From Pararhizobium qamdonense (GTDB taxonomy: Bacteria > Pseudomonadota > Alphaproteobacteria > Rhizobiales > Rhizobiaceae), in assembly GCF_029277445.1 (NCBI RefSeq), contig NZ_CP119566.1:1614001-1678000 (forward strand): a stretch of DNA of 64,000 bases, in the 5' to 3' direction. Both the position numbers and the translations under genes were made by a program. Shown here one piece after another: positions 62,207 through 64,000 of this stretch (the first letter of the stretch is position 1; each line of letters begins with the position of its first letter). The notes below the pieces were generated by a model. It was not told the origin of the DNA. It saw nothing but the letters and a program-made list of their open reading frames with translations, and made no database searches.

Positions 62207-62655
62207 TGTATCCGATGCGCTCCGCCCTGAATGCCATTGCTGGGAAAGTTGATGTGATGTCATCCCGCCCCCTGCTTGCGATAGTCGTACTGCATATTTT
62301 TCCAACGCGGTATGCCGTTGGCGATATCGTTGTCACGCAGATGTGGACATGCCTGCGGGGTCAGTTCTCGCCGGCGGATTTCCCCAGAGCGGCGCCGCGC
62401 AAACAGGGAAGTGTCATCCCAATGTCTGAACGGGAGGTTCGTTATCGGTGCCGCGTTGGCTGGCCCATGGAGCCGCCTCTTGCCCGCCGGCGGGGGACAG
62501 AGCGACCGGGTTGATGGAAGGCAGCGGCTCATCTGCATTTTTTCAGCGGTCCCCAGCGTGTTTGTTTTGAAGCGAATTATTTCCGGTGCAGCCGAAGTGC
62601 CCGGTATCATTAGAGATACGGCCACCGCTATCAAATGCTGCGCAATCCTGGGTTT
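62207..62655. other. Intergenic stretch without recognised gene
   Basis: 449 bases between the ATPase and a membrane-protein gene. No convincing open frame with a ribosome site was seen on either strand. Part of it (62210-62305) could belong to the ATPase if a longer start is used. It should contain the promoter of the transporter operon, which I could not place. Confidence 0.5.
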
Positions 62656-63120
62656 TCAACGATCAATCTCCCGCTCAAAACATGGCTTTAGACTCATGCG
62701 ATAGAGAATGTAGAACGTGACCATTCCTGCGGGAATGGTGTCAAATGACAGAACGAACGAAGCACTGTTGTTCGACCGTCCTGTGGTCAAGTTTGAAAAC
62801 ATGCCTATGAGCGACTTGGCCAAAAATATTGCGACCGATGGTGCGACCGCTCCGCCTAGCAGAAGCACTGTCAGGCTGCGAATGCGGAAATATCGCATCA
62901 CCCAAAGGAAAGCCAAAGTAAACGGCAGACCGAGAACGATCAGCGCCGCCAGCGCGAAAGGAAGATGAAATACAGAGAAGATGCCCACACCGATCGGCGT
63001 GGGGAAGAAAAAGAGTTCTGCGGCCACGATCCTCGTCACCAACCATGCGACAAAACCTGCGGGCACGGCCAGTATGTAGCCGTACATCACCTGCCACACA
63101 TCAACTGGACCTGCCCCCAC
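62656..63120 (-). CDS. Unrecognised four-helix membrane protein
   Basis: Predicted inner-membrane protein of about 154 residues that I do not recognise. Four hydrophobic segments are visible (starting near YILAVPAGFVAWLVTRIVAA, then FSVFHLPFALAALIVLGLPF, SLTVLLLGGAVAPSVAIFLA and a last one near the C-terminus around IPAGMVTFYILYRM). The C-terminus is charged. The start is uncertain: GTG 63120 or ATG 63087. The codon pattern is weaker and AT-richer than the neighbours, so it may be recently acquired. It lies just downstream of the dihydropyrimidinase gene. Confidence 0.6.
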   Translation of the reverse strand: MGAGPVDVWQVMYGYILAVPAGFVAWLVTRIVAAELFFFPTPIGVGIFSVFHLPFALAALIVLGLPFTLAFLWVMRYFRIRSLTVLLLGGAVAPSVAIFLAKSLIGMFSNLTTGRSNNSASFVLSFDTIPAGMVTFYILYRMSLKPCFEREIDR

Positions 63121-63125
63121 GATGA

Positions 63126-64000
63126 TCACACCCCGCTGGCCGGGATGCCGGTCCGCTGCACCTTGCGGGGTGCGGTAATGTCCTTCCAGGTCGAGAGCGC
63201 CTTGTTGACGGCGGTGTAGGGCTCGCGTTTGACGAATTTGCCCTGGCCTTCGCGGGTCTTCACCGTCGATTCCTCGATGGCGACAATGCCGGCGGTCAGC
63301 GTGTAGCGCGGCAGGCCGGTGACCTGTTTGCCCTCGAAGACGTTGTAATCGATCGCCGATTGCTGGGTTGCGGCCGAAATGGTCTTTTCGCGCTTCGGGT
63401 CCCAGACGACGAGATCGGCATCGGCGCCGACCAGGATCGCGCCCTTCTTCGGATAGATGTTGAGGATCTTGGCGATATTGGTCGAGGTAACGGCCACGAA
63501 CTCGTTCATGGTGATGCGGCCGGTGGCGACGCCGTGCGTCCACAGCATCGGCATGCGGTCTTCAAGCCCGCCGGTGCCGTTGGGGATCTTGGTGAAATCA
63601 CCGGCGCCGAAGCGTTTCTGCGCCGTGGTGAAGGCGCAGTGATCGGTAGCGACCACCTGTAGGGACCCGGCTGAAAGTCCAGCCCAGAGACTGTCCTGAT
63701 GCTGCTTGTTGCGGAACGGCGGCGACATCACGCGGCGCGCGGCATGGTCCCAATCGGGATTGGCATATTCGCTTTCATCCAGCGTCAGGTGCTGGATCAG
63801 CGGCTCGCCATAGACGCGCATGCCGTTTTGACGGGCGCGGCGGATGGCCTCATGCGCCTGTTCGCAGGACGTGTGCACCACATAGAGCGGGCTGCCGGCC
63901 ATATCGGCGATGATGATGGCGCGGTTGGTGGCTTCGCCCTCGACGGCGGCCGGGCGCGAATAGGCGTGGGCCTCGGGGCCATTATTGCCGTCCGCCAGCA
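63126..64000 (-). CDS. Dihydropyrimidinase / hydantoinase, 5' truncated
   Basis: C-terminal part (about 291 residues) of an amidohydrolase that opens the ring of dihydrouracil or dihydrothymine in reductive pyrimidine breakdown. The gene runs off the right end of the window, so the first metal His pair and the carboxylated Lys are missing. Visible are the metal-ligand His in PLYVVHTSCEQA, the LIQHLTLDESEY region, the catalytic Asp in VVATDHCAFTTAQK, substrate-loop IPNGTGGLEDRMPMLWTHGV, and GADADLVVWDPKREKTISA. Next to an NMT1-type importer it indicates pyrimidine use. Confidence 0.93.
   Translation of the reverse strand, partial: LADGNNGPEAHAYSRPAAVEGEATNRAIIIADMAGSPLYVVHTSCEQAHEAIRRARQNGMRVYGEPLIQHLTLDESEYANPDWDHAARRVMSPPFRNKQHQDSLWAGLSAGSLQVVATDHCAFTTAQKRFGAGDFTKIPNGTGGLEDRMPMLWTHGVATGRITMNEFVAVTSTNIAKILNIYPKKGAILVGADADLVVWDPKREKTISAATQQSAIDYNVFEGKQVTGLPRYTLTAGIVAIEESTVKTREGQGKFVKREPYTAVNKALSTWKDITAPRKVQRTGIPASGV

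Noticed and set aside
63126..63543. Extension of the four-helix membrane protein frame upstream to 63543
   Set aside because: That part is antisense-free overlap with the dihydropyrimidinase on the same strand in another frame, with low-complexity Arg/His/Gln content; the dihydropyrimidinase frame is clearly the real one.

Overview
The window is a high-GC chromosomal (or chromid) segment that reads like a member of the Rhizobiaceae (Rhizobium/Agrobacterium/Neorhizobium type). The evidence is the dense packing with ATGA start/stop overlaps, the rhizobial order of the urease genes, the urtABCDE, livHMGF and soxBDAG operons, DUF2793 and DUF6867 proteins, and mosaic palindromic intergenic repeats. 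No rRNA, tRNA, CRISPR array or prophage was recognised. The assignment is by gene content and style only.

Layout. 1-3084: the 3' part of a polyamine-type ABC importer (ATPase cut by the window edge, two permeases) ending in a nitrilase-superfamily amidohydrolase. 3139-9903: small stress and detoxification genes: a GFA-fold protein, a secreted DUF3833 protein, a ring-cleaving VOC dioxygenase, an FMN reductase, an IS481-type insertion sequence lying inside a palindromic repeat, a dioxygenase-hydrolase fusion and an SDR. 10095-18074: an Fnr/Crp regulator, a lone receiver, a tripartite-type RND pump with two tandem lipoprotein adaptors, and an orphan phage-like DUF2793 protein. 18228-26966: cysQ, divergent from soxBDAG (heterotetrameric sarcosine oxidase) and a dimethylglycine/sarcosine dehydrogenase-like flavoprotein. 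27273-32956: a complete branched-chain amino-acid importer, livHMGF-DUF6867-livK.

33127-52744 is the heart of the window: a urea acquisition and hydrolysis locus. A transporter-like hybrid histidine kinase (NCS1-permease-like domain, Cys-rich module, kinase, receiver, helical tail) and a LuxR-type response regulator are transcribed away from urtABCDE, which imports urea. Then follow ureD-ureA-DUF1272-ureB-LprI-GT29-like-[AbrB/PIN]-ureC-TIGR02117-peroxiredoxin-ureE-ureF-ureG. The transporter delivers urea, UreABC hydrolyses it, and UreDEFG insert nickel. A 16-bp perfect palindrome lies upstream of urtA, and a sigma-54-like -24/-12 element with a strong hairpin lies between urtA and urtB. This suggests that the two-component pair and general nitrogen control both act here; that is inference.

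52764-64000, all on the minus strand: a second RND pump with one adaptor, then a two-permease NMT1/ThiY-type ABC importer with its own ATPase, a small SMR-like membrane protein, a DUF559 protein, an unrecognised membrane protein, and the 3' part of a dihydropyrimidinase. The importer next to dihydropyrimidinase points to uptake and reductive breakdown of pyrimidines, whose end products feed the same ammonia/urea nitrogen economy.
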